Part shown: in pieces, positions 20,014-29,787 of the stretch
Layout of the letters: each line of letters begins with the position of its first letter
Position numbering within the stretch: position 1 is the first letter of the stretch
NCBI RefSeq assembly: GCF_964059135.1
Contig: NZ_OZ060393.1
Span: 389,428-453,427 of the forward strand
DNA: 64,000 nucleotides
Direction of reading: 5' to 3'
Origin: Buchnera aphidicola (Symydobius americanus)
Lineage (GTDB): Bacteria > Pseudomonadota > Gammaproteobacteria > Enterobacterales > Enterobacteriaceae
Position numbers and translations under genes: made by a program
Notes under the pieces: model-generated
What the model was told of the DNA's origin: nothing
The model's input: only the letters and a program-made list of their open reading frames with translations
Databases searched by the model: none

Positions 20014-21102
20014 TTAAATACTAATCACTTGTAAAATAGCAGATTCTATAACTTTATGATTAATATCATTAAAAATCTTTACTTTTCCAATGGAAATAGG
20101 TAAAACTAATCGAATTTTTCCGAAATGATTTTTTTTATCTCGTTGCATATAAGGAAAATACGATTCTACTTTCATTGAACAAGGTGCTTGAACAGGTAAT
20201 TCACATCTCTTTAATAATTTTATTACTCGATTAACGTCGTATTTTTTCATCAATCCAAGTATTTCAGATGTTGTACACGCCATAACTATTCCTACGGAAA
20301 CAGACTCACCATGCAACCAACCCTGATAATTAAAATACGATTCAATAGCATGACCGTAGGTATGACCCAAATTCAATAAAACACGAAGATTTTTTTCGCG
20401 TTCATCATTCGATACAATATTAGCTTTTAATTCACAACATCTTTTAATACAATACATTAGACTTTCTATATTTAAAGACAAAATTTGATGTAAATTTTTT
20501 TCTAACCATTCAAAAAAAACCATATCAAAAGAAATAGCATATTTTATAACTTCAGATAAACCAGAAGCTAATTGATTATAAGGCAAAGTACGTAAAAAAT
20601 CTAAATTTATAATAACCGATTGAGGCTGCCAAAAAGAACCGATCATATTTTTTCCTAAAATATGATTTACCCCAGTTTTTCCCCCTATAGCAGCATCTAC
20701 TTGAGATAATAAAGTGGTTGGAATTTGTATAAAACTTATACCTCTTTGATAAATAGAAGCAACAAAACCAGTTAAATCACCGATAACACCTCCCCCTAAT
20801 GCAACTAATACACTATGACGATCATGCATTTTTTTTAATAATTCAGACAATAATAAATCTACTGAATTTAAATTCTTATACTCTTCTCCATCAGGAAAAA
20901 CAAATTCATCTACATGAAATCCTAATTTTAATAAATAATCTAATACTATTTTTTTACAAATATGATTTAATGTAATATTAGTAACTAACATTATTTTACA
21001 TCCACTTTTTAGGGGGGAAAATATGTTATCAAAACTAAATAATTTAGAACCAATTTTAATTAAATAAGAGTGGTTTTTTAAATGAACTCTTACTATCTCC
21101 AT
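20014..21102 (-). CDS. aroB: 3-Dehydroquinate synthase
   Basis: Second step of the shikimate pathway: DAHP to 3-dehydroquinate, with NAD and a divalent metal. I start at MEIVRVHLKNHSYLIKIGSK (ATG at 21100-21102, AAGGA Shine-Dalgarno), giving 362 residues as in E. coli. The NAD-binding segment VALGGGVIGDLTGFVASIYQ, PTTLLSQVDAAIGGKTGVNH, and the metal ligands in LNLGHTYGHAIESYFNY and WLHGESVSVG are all present. It lies 58 bp after aroK, as in the enterobacterial aroK-aroB order, and is part of aromatic amino-acid supply to the host. Confidence 0.97.
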   Translation of the reverse strand: MEIVRVHLKNHSYLIKIGSKLFSFDNIFSPLKSGCKIMLVTNITLNHICKKIVLDYLLKLGFHVDEFVFPDGEEYKNLNSVDLLLSELLKKMHDRHSVLVALGGGVIGDLTGFVASIYQRGISFIQIPTTLLSQVDAAIGGKTGVNHILGKNMIGSFWQPQSVIINLDFLRTLPYNQLASGLSEVIKYAISFDMVFFEWLEKNLHQILSLNIESLMYCIKRCCELKANIVSNDEREKNLRVLLNLGHTYGHAIESYFNYQGWLHGESVSVGIVMACTTSEILGLMKKYDVNRVIKLLKRCELPVQAPCSMKVESYFPYMQRDKKNHFGKIRLVLPISIGKVKIFNDINHKVIESAILQVISI

Positions 21103-21160
21103 AATTATTATCCTTTCTATATAACAATAAATAACCAATCATAATTAAAATATGATCAAA

Positions 21161-21682
21161 TTATACTTTCCTTAGATAATTCATAATATTATATGTTATT
21201 AATTTAGCGCTTTTATTATCAGTATTAATTGTAATATCTGCTATTTCCTGATATAGAGGATTGCGTTCTAAAGATAATTTATGTAAAATACTAAAATTTG
21301 AACCCGTATTTTGTAATAAAGGTCTGTTTTTATCTTTTTTAGTACGCATTAATTGTTTTTCAACAGTTGCTTTTAAATATATGATAATACCTCTAGCAGA
21401 TAAAAAATTCCTTACATTCTGAGAAATAATTGATCCACCACCAGTAGCTAATATAATTCTATTCATTTGAGTTAATTCATTAATAATCTTTTCTTCTCTA
21501 ATTCTAAAACCCTTCTCTCCTTCAATATCGAATATCCAACTAATATCAGCACCAGTACGTTTTTCAATTTCTTGATCTGAATCATAAAATTCCATACTAA
21601 GCTCTTTTGATAAATGACGACCAATTGTACTCTTTCCAGCTCCCATGGGGCCTATTAAAAAAATATTTCTTTTTTCTACCAT
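21161..21682 (-). CDS. aroK: Shikimate kinase I
   Basis: Phosphorylates shikimate at the 3-hydroxyl with ATP. The start [20 protein letters not shown] at 21680-21682 gives 173 residues, as in E. coli AroK; the frame extends 17 codons further but with no homology, and no Shine-Dalgarno is obvious for either start. The Walker [10 protein letters not shown] is at about 10-18, the shikimate-binding [20 protein letters not shown] follows, ATGGGSI near 77-83, and the LID region KDKNRPLL. Confidence 0.95.
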   Translation of the reverse strand: MVEKRNIFLIGPMGAGKSTIGRHLSKELSMEFYDSDQEIEKRTGADISWIFDIEGEKGFRIREEKIINELTQMNRIILATGGGSIISQNVRNFLSARGIIIYLKATVEKQLMRTKKDKNRPLLQNTGSNFSILHKLSLERNPLYQEIADITINTDNKSAKLITYNIMNYLRKV

Positions 21683-21970
21683 ATTTATAATATTACTAAC
21701 AAGTTGTTTAAAATACCCAATAGTAATATTCACTATCGGTAAGAGTATATAAATAATTTAAAAAAAATATAAAATATGTTATTTTGAATATTGAAATAAA
21801 AAATTAATAAAAACAATATAATTAAAAGATATCAAATATTCTCAAACATAAAATATTCTCTTTAAAAAAAAATAATAAATTATATTGTTATCTATCAACT
21901 AATTGTATAAAATAAAGATAACAATATTTAAATTCTATAATTTAATATCAATTTATAAAATATGTTAATA

Positions 21971-22058
21971 GGTGAGATGTCCGAGAGGCTTAAGGAGCAC
22001 GCCTGGAAAGCGTGTATACGAAAAAATCGTATCAAGGGTTCGAATCCCTTTCTCACCA
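21971..22058 (+). tRNA. tRNA-Ser (GGA anticodon)
   Basis: The acceptor stem GGTGAGA/TCTCACC, the long variable arm (stem ATACGA/TCGTAT), the T-arm AAGGG-TTCGAAT-CCCTT and an anticodon loop CTGGAAA match E. coli tRNA-Ser(GGA). It reads UCU and UCC. CCA is not encoded. The base after the acceptor stem is A (22058), whereas bacterial serine tRNAs normally have G at this discriminator position. Confidence 0.96.
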
Positions 22059-22091
22059 AAAAAAAATAATCATGTAAAACAGAATAATAAT

Positions 22092-22116
22092 CTAAATATT
22101 ATTTTAAAATATTTAG
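22092..22116. terminator. Possible hairpin between convergent tRNA-Ser and deoD
   Basis: Arms 22092-22100 and 22108-22116 are perfectly complementary over 9 bp with a 7-base loop. The position between two convergent genes would suit a bidirectional transcription stop, but the stem has one G-C pair only and the flanking T runs are short. Confidence 0.25.
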
Positions 22117-22121
22117 TAATT

Positions 22122-22829
22122 TTATACGATAATAGATTCTAAAGCGATTTTAATTATATTATTCAAAGTCGATTCTCTTTCCTGATAAGATAAAAATTGG
22201 TTTTTAGAAATATGATCTGAAATGGAACAAATAGACATAGACTGAATACCAAATTCTGCTGATTTAGAATAAATTCCAGCAGTTTCCATATCTACTCCTA
22301 AAATTCTATACTGATTTAATAAATCATACACTTTATAATCATCAATGTAAAATGAATCTGTGGTAAAAAAATTTCCAATATTTACATTTAAATTCATTTT
22401 TTTTGAAATATTAACTGCATCATACACCATATTAAAATCCGCAATAGCAGAAAAATCAAAATTATTAAATTTTAAACGATTCATACTGGAATCCGTACAC
22501 GCCCCAAGAGCAATAAGAATATCATTTAAATCTAAATCATTTCTAACAGTACCGCAAGTTCCAACTCTAATAATTTTTTTAACATGATAATATTTAAATA
22601 ATTCAGTAATATAAATACATGCGGAAGGAATTCCCATACCATGACTCATGGTAGATACTATAACACCCTTATAATAACCAGTAAAACCTAACATAGATCT
22701 TATATTAGTAATTTGATACGAATTCTCTAGAAAATTTTCCGCAATATATTTAGCTCGTATAGGATCTCCAGACATAATTACACGTTCTGAAAAAGTATTT
22801 TTTTTAGCATTAATGTGGGGTGTGACCAT
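22122..22829 (-). CDS. deoD: Purine nucleoside phosphorylase DeoD-type
   Basis: Reversibly cleaves purine nucleosides with phosphate, giving base and ribose 1-phosphate. The 235-residue hexamer-type enzyme starts MVTPHINAKKNTFSERVIMS, has GDPIRAKYIAENFL for phosphate binding, SHGMGIPSACIYITEL, RVGTCGTVRNDL, GVDMETAGIYSKSAEF for ribose binding, and ICSISDHI with the general-acid aspartate. It follows deoB by 85 bp. In E. coli both lie at the end of the deo operon; here deoC and deoA are absent. Confidence 0.96.
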   Translation of the reverse strand: MVTPHINAKKNTFSERVIMSGDPIRAKYIAENFLENSYQITNIRSMLGFTGYYKGVIVSTMSHGMGIPSACIYITELFKYYHVKKIIRVGTCGTVRNDLDLNDILIALGACTDSSMNRLKFNNFDFSAIADFNMVYDAVNISKKMNLNVNIGNFFTTDSFYIDDYKVYDLLNQYRILGVDMETAGIYSKSAEFGIQSMSICSISDHISKNQFLSYQERESTLNNIIKIALESIIV

Positions 22830-22914
22830 ACCTTATATTATCCTCAAATTATAAAAATATTTTAATCAATAAAAATAAATTATATATATTTATTTAAAAA
22901 ATTTTTATTAAGTA

Positions 22915-24144
22915 TCATAACATATTAACCCCATAATCCATATTAGATAAAGAAAAATACTTAGAAATAGTTTGAGCAATATCTGAAAATGTTTTACGAT
23001 GACCTAAAAACCGTACAGGAATCAATTTCCCGTATAATAATATAGGTATAAATTCTCTAGTATGATCCATTCCTGACCAAGTTGGATCACAACCATGATC
23101 AGCAGTAATAATTAAAAGATCTTCTTTCTTTAAAATATTCAATATCTCTGGTAGTCTGGAATCAAAGTATTCTAAACCTTTTGCGTATCCTGAAACATCT
23201 CTTCTATGCCCCCATGTAGAATCAAAATCAACAAAATTAGAAAATACTATAGACTGACCAGGAGCATGTTGCATTTCATGAATGGTTTGATTAATTAAAG
23301 AATCTAATCCAACAGATAATACTGTCTTAGTAATTCCTAAATGTGCAAAAATATCCGCTGTTTTACCTATAGCAATTACATGACCATTTTTTTCATGAAT
23401 TAACTTTTGTAAAACAGTTTTATGTAATGGTGGTTTTGAAAAATCTTTTCGATTTCCAGTACGATAAAAACAACCCTGATAACTACCTAAAAATGGACGA
23501 GCAATCACTCTAGTTATATTATAATTATTCTTATCTAATATCCCTCTAATCCCTTCACATAACTTATACAAATTAAGCAAACCAAATTCTTTTTCATGAC
23601 AAGCAACTTGAAATACTGAATCGGAAGATGTATAAACAATTGGTTTTTTAGTTTTAATATGTTCTTCTCCAAAATCATCTAATATTTTTATCCCAGAAGC
23701 ATGACAATTTCCAAGAAAACCGGGTAATTGAAATTGATTCTGAATTTCAAGAAGAAGCGTTTTTGAAAAACTATCTTTAAGATCTTTAAAATAATCCCAT
23801 TGAAACAATACTGGTACTCCAGCTAACTCCCAATGACCAGAAGAAGTATCTTTAGCAGATGAAATTTCACTAGCATATCCGTAACTTCCCAAAATTTTGA
23901 TAGGTTCTATTATTCCAAAAGGAAAATTTCCAGAAATTTTTCTATAAACCTCACCTAATCCTAAAGAAATTAAATTCGGAATACGCAATGGTCCATAACG
24001 ATTCTTATTAGCTGCATTAAAATAACAGTATTCAGCTATATGTCCCAATGTATCTGCCCCTACATCATTAAATAGACCAGCATCATAACTATATCCAACA
24101 CCAAAGGAATCTAATACTAAAATTAATACCCTTCTTCTGCTCAT
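22915..24144 (-). CDS. deoB: Phosphopentomutase
   Basis: Interconverts ribose 1-phosphate and ribose 5-phosphate, linking DeoD to the pentose phosphate pool. The 409-residue product (E. coli 407) belongs to the alkaline phosphatase superfamily: metal ligand in LVLDSFGVGYSYDA, phosphorylated threonine in the DVGADTLGHI segment, DFDSTWGHRRDVSGYAKGLE and LLIITADHGCDPTWSGMDHT carrying the second metal set. It precedes deoD in the same direction. Confidence 0.96.
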   Translation of the reverse strand: MSRRRVLILVLDSFGVGYSYDAGLFNDVGADTLGHIAEYCYFNAANKNRYGPLRIPNLISLGLGEVYRKISGNFPFGIIEPIKILGSYGYASEISSAKDTSSGHWELAGVPVLFQWDYFKDLKDSFSKTLLLEIQNQFQLPGFLGNCHASGIKILDDFGEEHIKTKKPIVYTSSDSVFQVACHEKEFGLLNLYKLCEGIRGILDKNNYNITRVIARPFLGSYQGCFYRTGNRKDFSKPPLHKTVLQKLIHEKNGHVIAIGKTADIFAHLGITKTVLSVGLDSLINQTIHEMQHAPGQSIVFSNFVDFDSTWGHRRDVSGYAKGLEYFDSRLPEILNILKKEDLLIITADHGCDPTWSGMDHTREFIPILLYGKLIPVRFLGHRKTFSDIAQTISKYFSLSNMDYGVNML

Positions 24145-24212
24145 ATGAGATATCCTAATTATATTAATAGTTTAATATATTACGCATTAACATAATAAAA
24201 AACTATATAAAT

Positions 24213-24794
24213 TTAAAAAAAAGAATGATTTCCACGAGTATGATTTGTAATATCTTTTACACCCTTTAATATAGGAAAATTCTTTAAAATTTGTTTTTCA
24301 ATACCATCTTTTAAAGTAAAATCTACCATAGAACAACCATTACAACCACCTGAAAATTTTATAATAATGTAACCTGATTTAGTAATATTTAATAAAGTAA
24401 TTTTTCCACCATGCACAGAAAGTTGAGTATTGATATTAGATTCTATAAAAGATTGTATTTTTAAAAATAATTTACGATTTTTATTAGTATGATCAATACT
24501 TGATTCTTTAGCATTAGGAGCAATTAACATTAACTGTTTTTCTAAATTATTCTTGAATAAATCAATCTTAGAATTTTTAAAATACGGAACAATTTCGCGA
24601 TTTAAATAAATACTAAAATTTGAGTATTTAATTTCAATATCTTTTGGATGAATTGTATTATAATCATAAGATATCTTACATTCAGCATACTCAGTACCAG
24701 GATGTTGGATTGATATTCTTAGATTAGTTTTTTGATTTTTTTTATTAATCAAAATATTTAAGTAAGTTTCAGCGCGTTTAGAAATCTTAATCAT
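24213..24794 (-). CDS. nfuA: Fe-S biogenesis protein NfuA
   Basis: Carrier that receives a 4Fe-4S cluster and delivers it to client enzymes, mainly under stress. The 193-residue protein (E. coli 191) has a degenerate A-type N-terminal domain (MIKISKRAETYLNILINKKN, with HPGTEYAECKISYD) and a C-terminal NifU domain with IIKFSGGCNGCSMVDFTLKD, where the CxxC pair binds the cluster dimerically. It complements the isc genes at the other end of the window. Confidence 0.95.
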   Translation of the reverse strand: MIKISKRAETYLNILINKKNQKTNLRISIQHPGTEYAECKISYDYNTIHPKDIEIKYSNFSIYLNREIVPYFKNSKIDLFKNNLEKQLMLIAPNAKESSIDHTNKNRKLFLKIQSFIESNINTQLSVHGGKITLLNITKSGYIIIKFSGGCNGCSMVDFTLKDGIEKQILKNFPILKGVKDITNHTRGNHSFF

Positions 24795-25187
24795 GATAAA
24801 TTATTATAATAATTAAAATATATTTATATTATGGATAATTTTAGTAATATATACAATATTAAATTATGAAAAATGATAATGTTATTGAAGATTATCAAGA
24901 ATAATACGTTTATATAAAAATTTTTATAATATTAAAATATATATATTATAGAATTCAGTATAAAAATAATAAAATATTCTTATCTCATACTAAAGAAAAA
25001 AATAATTTAATATTATATTTTTCCAAGAATCGATTAAATAAATAAAATGTTTAAAATATTTTTGATATACAGTAAATGATAAATCAGATAAAATTAATCC
25101 TAAAAAAATATTCAAAAAAAAAGAAAATAACATATATTCACCAATATAATTTTAAAATAATATTCAATATATTGAAAATAAATTGCC
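24795..25187. other. 393-bp non-coding region between ssb and nfuA
   Basis: Very AT-rich sequence with only short chance reading frames. It should hold the nfuA promoter and the end of the ssb transcript. I see no tRNA, no clear promoter and no terminator. It could be the residue of a deleted gene, but nothing recognisable remains. Confidence 0.5.
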
Positions 25188-25673
25188 TTAAAACGGAAGT
25201 TCTTCATCAAATTCTGGACCGGATAAATCGTCTTCCAAAAAGGAATCTTGATTTAAATCCTTTGAATTCTTATTTTTAACAATAAAATTATTATCTTTTT
25301 GGTTTTGATCATCTCTGTTAGAAATTCGAGAACCTAACATTTGCATAGTTCCATTAGCTTTGACTATAATTTCCGTAACATATCTATCAATACCATTTTG
25401 GTCTTTCCATTTTCTCGTTTTTAACGAGCCTTCAATATATATTTTAGCACCTTTAGATAAATATTCACCTGAAATTTCAGCTAATTTCCCAAATAAAACC
25501 ACTCTATGCCATTCAGTATTTTCTTTTATATCTCCTGTTTTTTTATCTTTCCAGCTTTCGGATGTTGCTATACTAATATTAGCTACTGCACTCCCGTTTT
25601 GCATATAACGAACTTCAGGATCTTTTCCTAAATATCCAATTAAAATAACTTTATTAATTCCTCGACTAGCCAT
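25188..25673 (-). CDS. ssb: Single-stranded DNA-binding protein
   Basis: Binds and protects ssDNA in replication and repair. The 161-residue protein begins [20 protein letters not shown] and has the OB-fold blocks [20 protein letters not shown] and [20 protein letters not shown]. The linker is shorter and less glycine-rich than in E. coli (178 residues). The acidic C-terminal tip DEELPF, which docks partner proteins, is conserved. It is transcribed away from dnaB. Confidence 0.97.
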   Translation of the reverse strand: MASRGINKVILIGYLGKDPEVRYMQNGSAVANISIATSESWKDKKTGDIKENTEWHRVVLFGKLAEISGEYLSKGAKIYIEGSLKTRKWKDQNGIDRYVTEIIVKANGTMQMLGSRISNRDDQNQKDNNFIVKNKNSKDLNQDSFLEDDLSGPEFDEELPF

Positions 25674-26013
25674 ATTAATGCCCTATAATTAAAATATAAT
25701 AATATGAAATAATTGGAACTTTTATAACAAATATAAAACATGAAATATAATAATTTTTAAAATAATTTCAAAAATATATATTTATTATCTATTAAAAAAT
25801 CAAATTTCAATAATAAAAATATTAAAAAATCATATTAAATATTCTATCTTAAAATATGAAATGTAATAAATAATAAATTCACTCTAAAAATTATAAAAAT
25901 TTAAAAATAGTGAATTAAAACTATAATAAATATAAAATAAACAAAAATAAATTTAAAAATTAAAATATACTAATGGTATTATAAAAATATTTAAAAAAAC
26001 AAAAAAAAAATAA
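25674..26013. other. 340-bp divergent intergenic region between ssb and dnaB
   Basis: Almost pure A and T with long A runs; it must contain the promoters of both ssb and dnaB. Many TATAAT-like boxes occur, so none can be singled out. No LexA-type operator (CTGT-N8-ACAG) is visible near ssb, consistent with loss of SOS control in this lineage. Confidence 0.5.
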
Positions 26014-27393
26014 ATGAAAGATTATAATTCCTTAAATCAAAAAAAACAAAATAAAAATTATATTCCTCCATATTCAATTGAAGCAGAACAATCTGTATTA
26101 GGTGGTTTAATGCTAGAAAATGAAAAATGGGATCACGTATCACATTATATAATTCCAGAAGATTTTTTTAATCAATCACATAAGTTAATTTTTCAAGAAA
26201 TGAAAAAATTAATTGATTTAGGTAATCCAATTGATCTGATTACGTTATCTGAATCATTAAAAAACAAAGGAAAACTAGAAAAAATAGGCAATTTTTCTTA
26301 TTTATCAGAATTATCTAGAAATACACCAAGTACCGAAAATATTATAGCATATGCAAAAATTGTTAAAGAACAATCTATTCTACGAGAAATTATAAATATT
26401 GGTAATAATATTGCAAATGTAGGATACCATACAAACGGGAAAACAAGCCAAGAAATTTTAGATTATGCAGAATGCAATTTATTTAATATTCATAAAAAAC
26501 AATACAAAAAAAATTTTCATCCTAAAAATATAAAGATCATGTTAGATAAAACAATTACTATAATTGAAAAATTAATTCATTCAAAAGATAGTAATATTAC
26601 AGGTCTAAATACAGGATATATTGATTTAAATAAAAAAACATTAGGGTTTCAAAAATCTGATCTAATAATCATTGCTTCTAGACCTTCAATGGGAAAAACA
26701 ACATTTGCGATGAACCTTTGTGAAAATACTGCTATGAAGTATAAGAAACCAATCTTAATTTTTAGTTTAGAAATGCCAGGAGAACAAATTGTAATTCGAA
26801 TGTTAGCATCTCTATCTAGAGTATATCAAAATAATATTAGAACGGGTAAATTAAATGATGAAGATTGGTCTCGTATTTCAAGTACAATTAATATATTATT
26901 AAAAAAAAGAAATATTTACATCGATGATTCTTCTAAATTAACGCCAAATGACATTCGATCAAAAGCAAGAAATTTATATCGAAAAAAAAACGGTTTAAGT
27001 TTAATCATGATTGATTATTTGCAATTAATTACAGTGCCACATTTATCAGAACATCGAACATTAGAGATAGCAGAAATTTCTCGAACATTAAAAGCACTCG
27101 CAAAAGAATTAAAAATACCTATTATTGCATTATCGCAATTAAATAGATCTTTAGAACAAAGATCAGATAAACGACCTATTAATTCTGATTTAAGAGAATC
27201 TGGAACATTAGAACAAGACGCGGATTTAATAATGTTTATTTACCGTGATGAAGTATATAATGAAAATAGCGCATTAAAAGGAATTGCAGAAATTATTATT
27301 GGCAAACAAAGAAATGGACCAATTGGAACAATTCAATTAACATTTAATGGTAAATTTTGTAGATTCGATAATTACCACGAATATAAAAACTAG
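26014..27393 (+). CDS. dnaB: Replicative DNA helicase DnaB
   Basis: Hexameric helicase that unwinds the fork and recruits primase. The 459-residue product (E. coli 471) has the N-terminal collar domain (PPYSIEAEQSVLGGLMLENE), the linker with NIANVGYHTNGKTSQEILDY, Walker A in ASRPSMGKTT at about 228-237, ILIFSLEMPGEQIVIRM, Walker B in LSLIMIDYLQLIT, the ALSQLNRSLEQRSDKRPINS segment and DLRESGTLEQDADLIMFIYR. The related helicase Rep is encoded at 52570-54501. Confidence 0.97.
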   Translation: MKDYNSLNQKKQNKNYIPPYSIEAEQSVLGGLMLENEKWDHVSHYIIPEDFFNQSHKLIFQEMKKLIDLGNPIDLITLSESLKNKGKLEKIGNFSYLSELSRNTPSTENIIAYAKIVKEQSILREIINIGNNIANVGYHTNGKTSQEILDYAECNLFNIHKKQYKKNFHPKNIKIMLDKTITIIEKLIHSKDSNITGLNTGYIDLNKKTLGFQKSDLIIIASRPSMGKTTFAMNLCENTAMKYKKPILIFSLEMPGEQIVIRMLASLSRVYQNNIRTGKLNDEDWSRISSTINILLKKRNIYIDDSSKLTPNDIRSKARNLYRKKNGLSLIMIDYLQLITVPHLSEHRTLEIAEISRTLKALAKELKIPIIALSQLNRSLEQRSDKRPINSDLRESGTLEQDADLIMFIYRDEVYNENSALKGIAEIIIGKQRNGPIGTIQLTFNGKFCRFDNYHEYKN

Positions 27394-27567
27394 TATTTAT
27401 CTTAATAAAAAATTGTAATATATCAAAATAATTCTAAAATTCAAAATATTAATTATTTTAACAATAAATTACGAAAAACTTGTGTATACTAAAAAAATAA
27501 AATATAATTTAATTAAAATCAACACAAACGAAATATACATCATTTAACTATTGAGTAAAATAAACAA

Positions 27568-28131
27568 ATGATCCTACAAAATCATTTTTTAATTGCTATG
27601 CCTGGAATTAAAAATAATCGTTTTAAAGAATCTGTAATATATATCTGTGAACATAACAAACACGGTGCGATGGGAATTATTATAAATAAAGCAATTAAAA
27701 ACCTCACTATTAAAAAAATTCTAAAAAAATTAAATATTAATACTTCAACTTGTTTGTTTGGACCTAGAATTAGTGATCCTGTACTGATGGGTGGATTTCA
27801 TTCAGAAGATAGAGGGTTTATAATACATTCATCAAAAATAGAATTTTCATCTAGTATAAACATTTCTAATGACGTATTTATGACAACATCAAGAGATATT
27901 TTAGAATCTGTAGGTGAGTTAGAAGAACCAAATAATATATTAGTTGCATTAGGATATTGTATATGGGGGAAAGATCAATTAGAACAAGAAATTTTAAATA
28001 ATTTTTGGTTAACAGCATTGGCTAATAAAGAAATATTGTTTGATACTCCCATTAAACAAAAATGGGCAAAAGCTGCTGAAAATATAGGTATAGATATAAA
28101 AAAAATTTCTTTAAATGCAGGATATGCATAA
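27568..28131 (+). CDS. yqgE: YqgE/AlgH family protein
   Basis: The 187-residue sequence matches E. coli YqgE end to end: LQNHFLIAMPGIKNNRFKES, YICEHNKHGAMGIIINKAI, PVLMGGFHSEDRGFIIHS, VFMTTSRDILESV, and VALGYCIWGKDQLEQEILNN. Function is not established; the family has a beta-rich fold and is usually found beside yqgF, as here with 3 bp between them. That coupling is kept even in this reduced genome. Confidence 0.94.
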   Translation: MILQNHFLIAMPGIKNNRFKESVIYICEHNKHGAMGIIINKAIKNLTIKKILKKLNINTSTCLFGPRISDPVLMGGFHSEDRGFIIHSSKIEFSSSINISNDVFMTTSRDILESVGELEEPNNILVALGYCIWGKDQLEQEILNNFWLTALANKEILFDTPIKQKWAKAAENIGIDIKKISLNAGYA

Positions 28132-28134
28132 TAC

Positions 28135-28557
28135 ATGATTATACTTTCATTAGATTTTGGAACAAAAAATATAGGAGTAGCAATTGGACAGCAAATAACC
28201 TGTACTGCAAATACAAGAGACTCTATTAAAGTAAAAAATGGAATCCCAGATTGGGGAAAAATTTCCTTAATAATTAATAATTGGAAACCAAAAATAATTA
28301 TTATAGGAAAACCTCTTAATATGAATGGATCTTACCAAAATATTATAAAAAAAATAAAAAGATTTGCAAAAGAATTATATGAAAAATTTTATATAAAAAT
28401 AAAATTATATGATGAACGATTAACTACAATAGAAGCAAAATCAATCCTATTTAAAATAGGGGGATATAAAAAATTAAATAAAAATATAATAGATTCCTTA
28501 TCAGCTGCACTAATATTAGAAAGCTGGTGTTTAAATTATAAAAAAAATAAAAAATAA
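28135..28557 (+). CDS. ruvX: Putative Holliday junction resolvase / pre-16S rRNA nuclease YqgF
   Basis: RNase H-like fold. The 140-residue product (E. coli 138) has the first acidic motif in LSLDFGTKNIGVAIGQ, IIIGKPLNMNGSYQNI with the second strand, YDERLTTIEAK with the catalytic aspartate and glutamate, and IDSLSAALILESWC with the last aspartate. In E. coli it trims the 5' end of 16S rRNA; the resolvase role is less secure. It follows yqgE directly. Confidence 0.94.
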   Translation: MIILSLDFGTKNIGVAIGQQITCTANTRDSIKVKNGIPDWGKISLIINNWKPKIIIIGKPLNMNGSYQNIIKKIKRFAKELYEKFYIKIKLYDERLTTIEAKSILFKIGGYKKLNKNIIDSLSAALILESWCLNYKKNKK

Positions 28558-28630
28558 TCAAATTCATATAAACATAGTAATATAAATAAAAAATCATCAC
28601 ATAATAACTTATACATTACAAAAAAAATAA

Positions 28631-29767
28631 ATGATTGTTTTACCAAAATTAAGTTTATATATTCATATACCCTGGTGTTCTAAAAAATGTCCATACTGTG
28701 ATTTTAATTCATATGTATCAAAAAAAAATATTCCAGAAAAAAAATATGTTGAAAATTTAATAAAAGATTTTCATAATGATAAAAAATTTATACAAAACAG
28801 AAAAATACAAACCATATTCATAGGAGGAGGGACACCTAATCTATTAAGTAACAATTCTATTAAAAATTTAATTGAAAATATTAAAAATTCTAGTGAAATA
28901 AATAAATTAACAGAAATTACTATTGAAGTAAATCCAGAATCAATTAATATAGAAAAAATATTAGAATATATAAATATTGGAATTAACAGGATATCAATAG
29001 GAATACAAAGTTTTAATCAAAAATCATTAAAATTACTTGGAAGAAATCATACTGAAGAAATTTCAACCAATCTTTTACACGCAATAAAAAAAAATAGGAT
29101 AAATTCTAATATAGATCTAATTTACGGAACCCCAGAACAAACATTACAAGATTGTTTAAATGATCTAAAAAAAGCAATATTTATGGATCCTACACATATT
29201 TCATGGTATCAATTGAGTATAGAAAAAAATACTCCGTTTTATTTTGAAAAATTAAATTTACCAAATGAAGAAACTATATGGAAAATGTATAATATAGGAG
29301 ATAAATTGTTAAAACAATCAAAATATAAACGATATGAAATTTCTTCATACTCTAAACCAAATTTTGAATGCTTACACAACTTAAACTATTGGCATTTTGG
29401 AGACTATATTGGAATAGGTTGTGGCGCTCATAGTAAAATTACTCACACAAATGGAAATATTACTAGATTTATAAAAAAAAAAAATATCTACCATTATTTA
29501 TCTAGTAATAAATATATTCAAAAAAAATATAAAGTCTTAAACCAAGAAAAACCATTTGAATATTTTTTGAATACATTTAGATTATTTCATCCAATTAAAA
29601 AAAAATATTTCTCCTTATATACCGGATTAAGCATAAAAAAAATTCAAAAACAAATTAATCAATGTATTCAAGAAAAATATATTACCGAAACTAATAAATA
29701 TTGGATTGTATTACCAAAAGGAAGAAATTTTTTAAACAACCTATTAGAATTATTTATTGAATATTAA
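28631..29767 (+). CDS. hemW: Radical SAM heme chaperone HemW-like protein
   Basis: The 378-residue product equals E. coli HemW (YggW) in length. The cluster motif CSKKCPYC at about 17-24 is the CX3CX2C of HemW and HemN, followed by TIFIGGGTPNLLS for SAM binding, and the HemN C-terminal domain. HemN-type coproporphyrinogen oxidases carry an extra cysteine directly after this motif; the residues here are DFN, as in HemW, so oxidase activity is unlikely. The family binds heme and delivers it to proteins. In this window only hemC represents heme synthesis. Confidence 0.93.
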   Translation: MIVLPKLSLYIHIPWCSKKCPYCDFNSYVSKKNIPEKKYVENLIKDFHNDKKFIQNRKIQTIFIGGGTPNLLSNNSIKNLIENIKNSSEINKLTEITIEVNPESINIEKILEYINIGINRISIGIQSFNQKSLKLLGRNHTEEISTNLLHAIKKNRINSNIDLIYGTPEQTLQDCLNDLKKAIFMDPTHISWYQLSIEKNTPFYFEKLNLPNEETIWKMYNIGDKLLKQSKYKRYEISSYSKPNFECLHNLNYWHFGDYIGIGCGAHSKITHTNGNITRFIKKKNIYHYLSSNKYIQKKYKVLNQEKPFEYFLNTFRLFHPIKKKYFSLYTGLSIKKIQKQINQCIQEKYITETNKYWIVLPKGRNFLNNLLELFIEY

Positions 29768-29787
29768 GATATATAAATTATAATATG

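Noticed and set aside
25076-25279. Short plus-strand reading frame between nfuA and ssb
   Set aside because: Its second half is the reverse complement of the ssb 3' end, and the rest has the lysine and isoleucine content of random AT-rich DNA.
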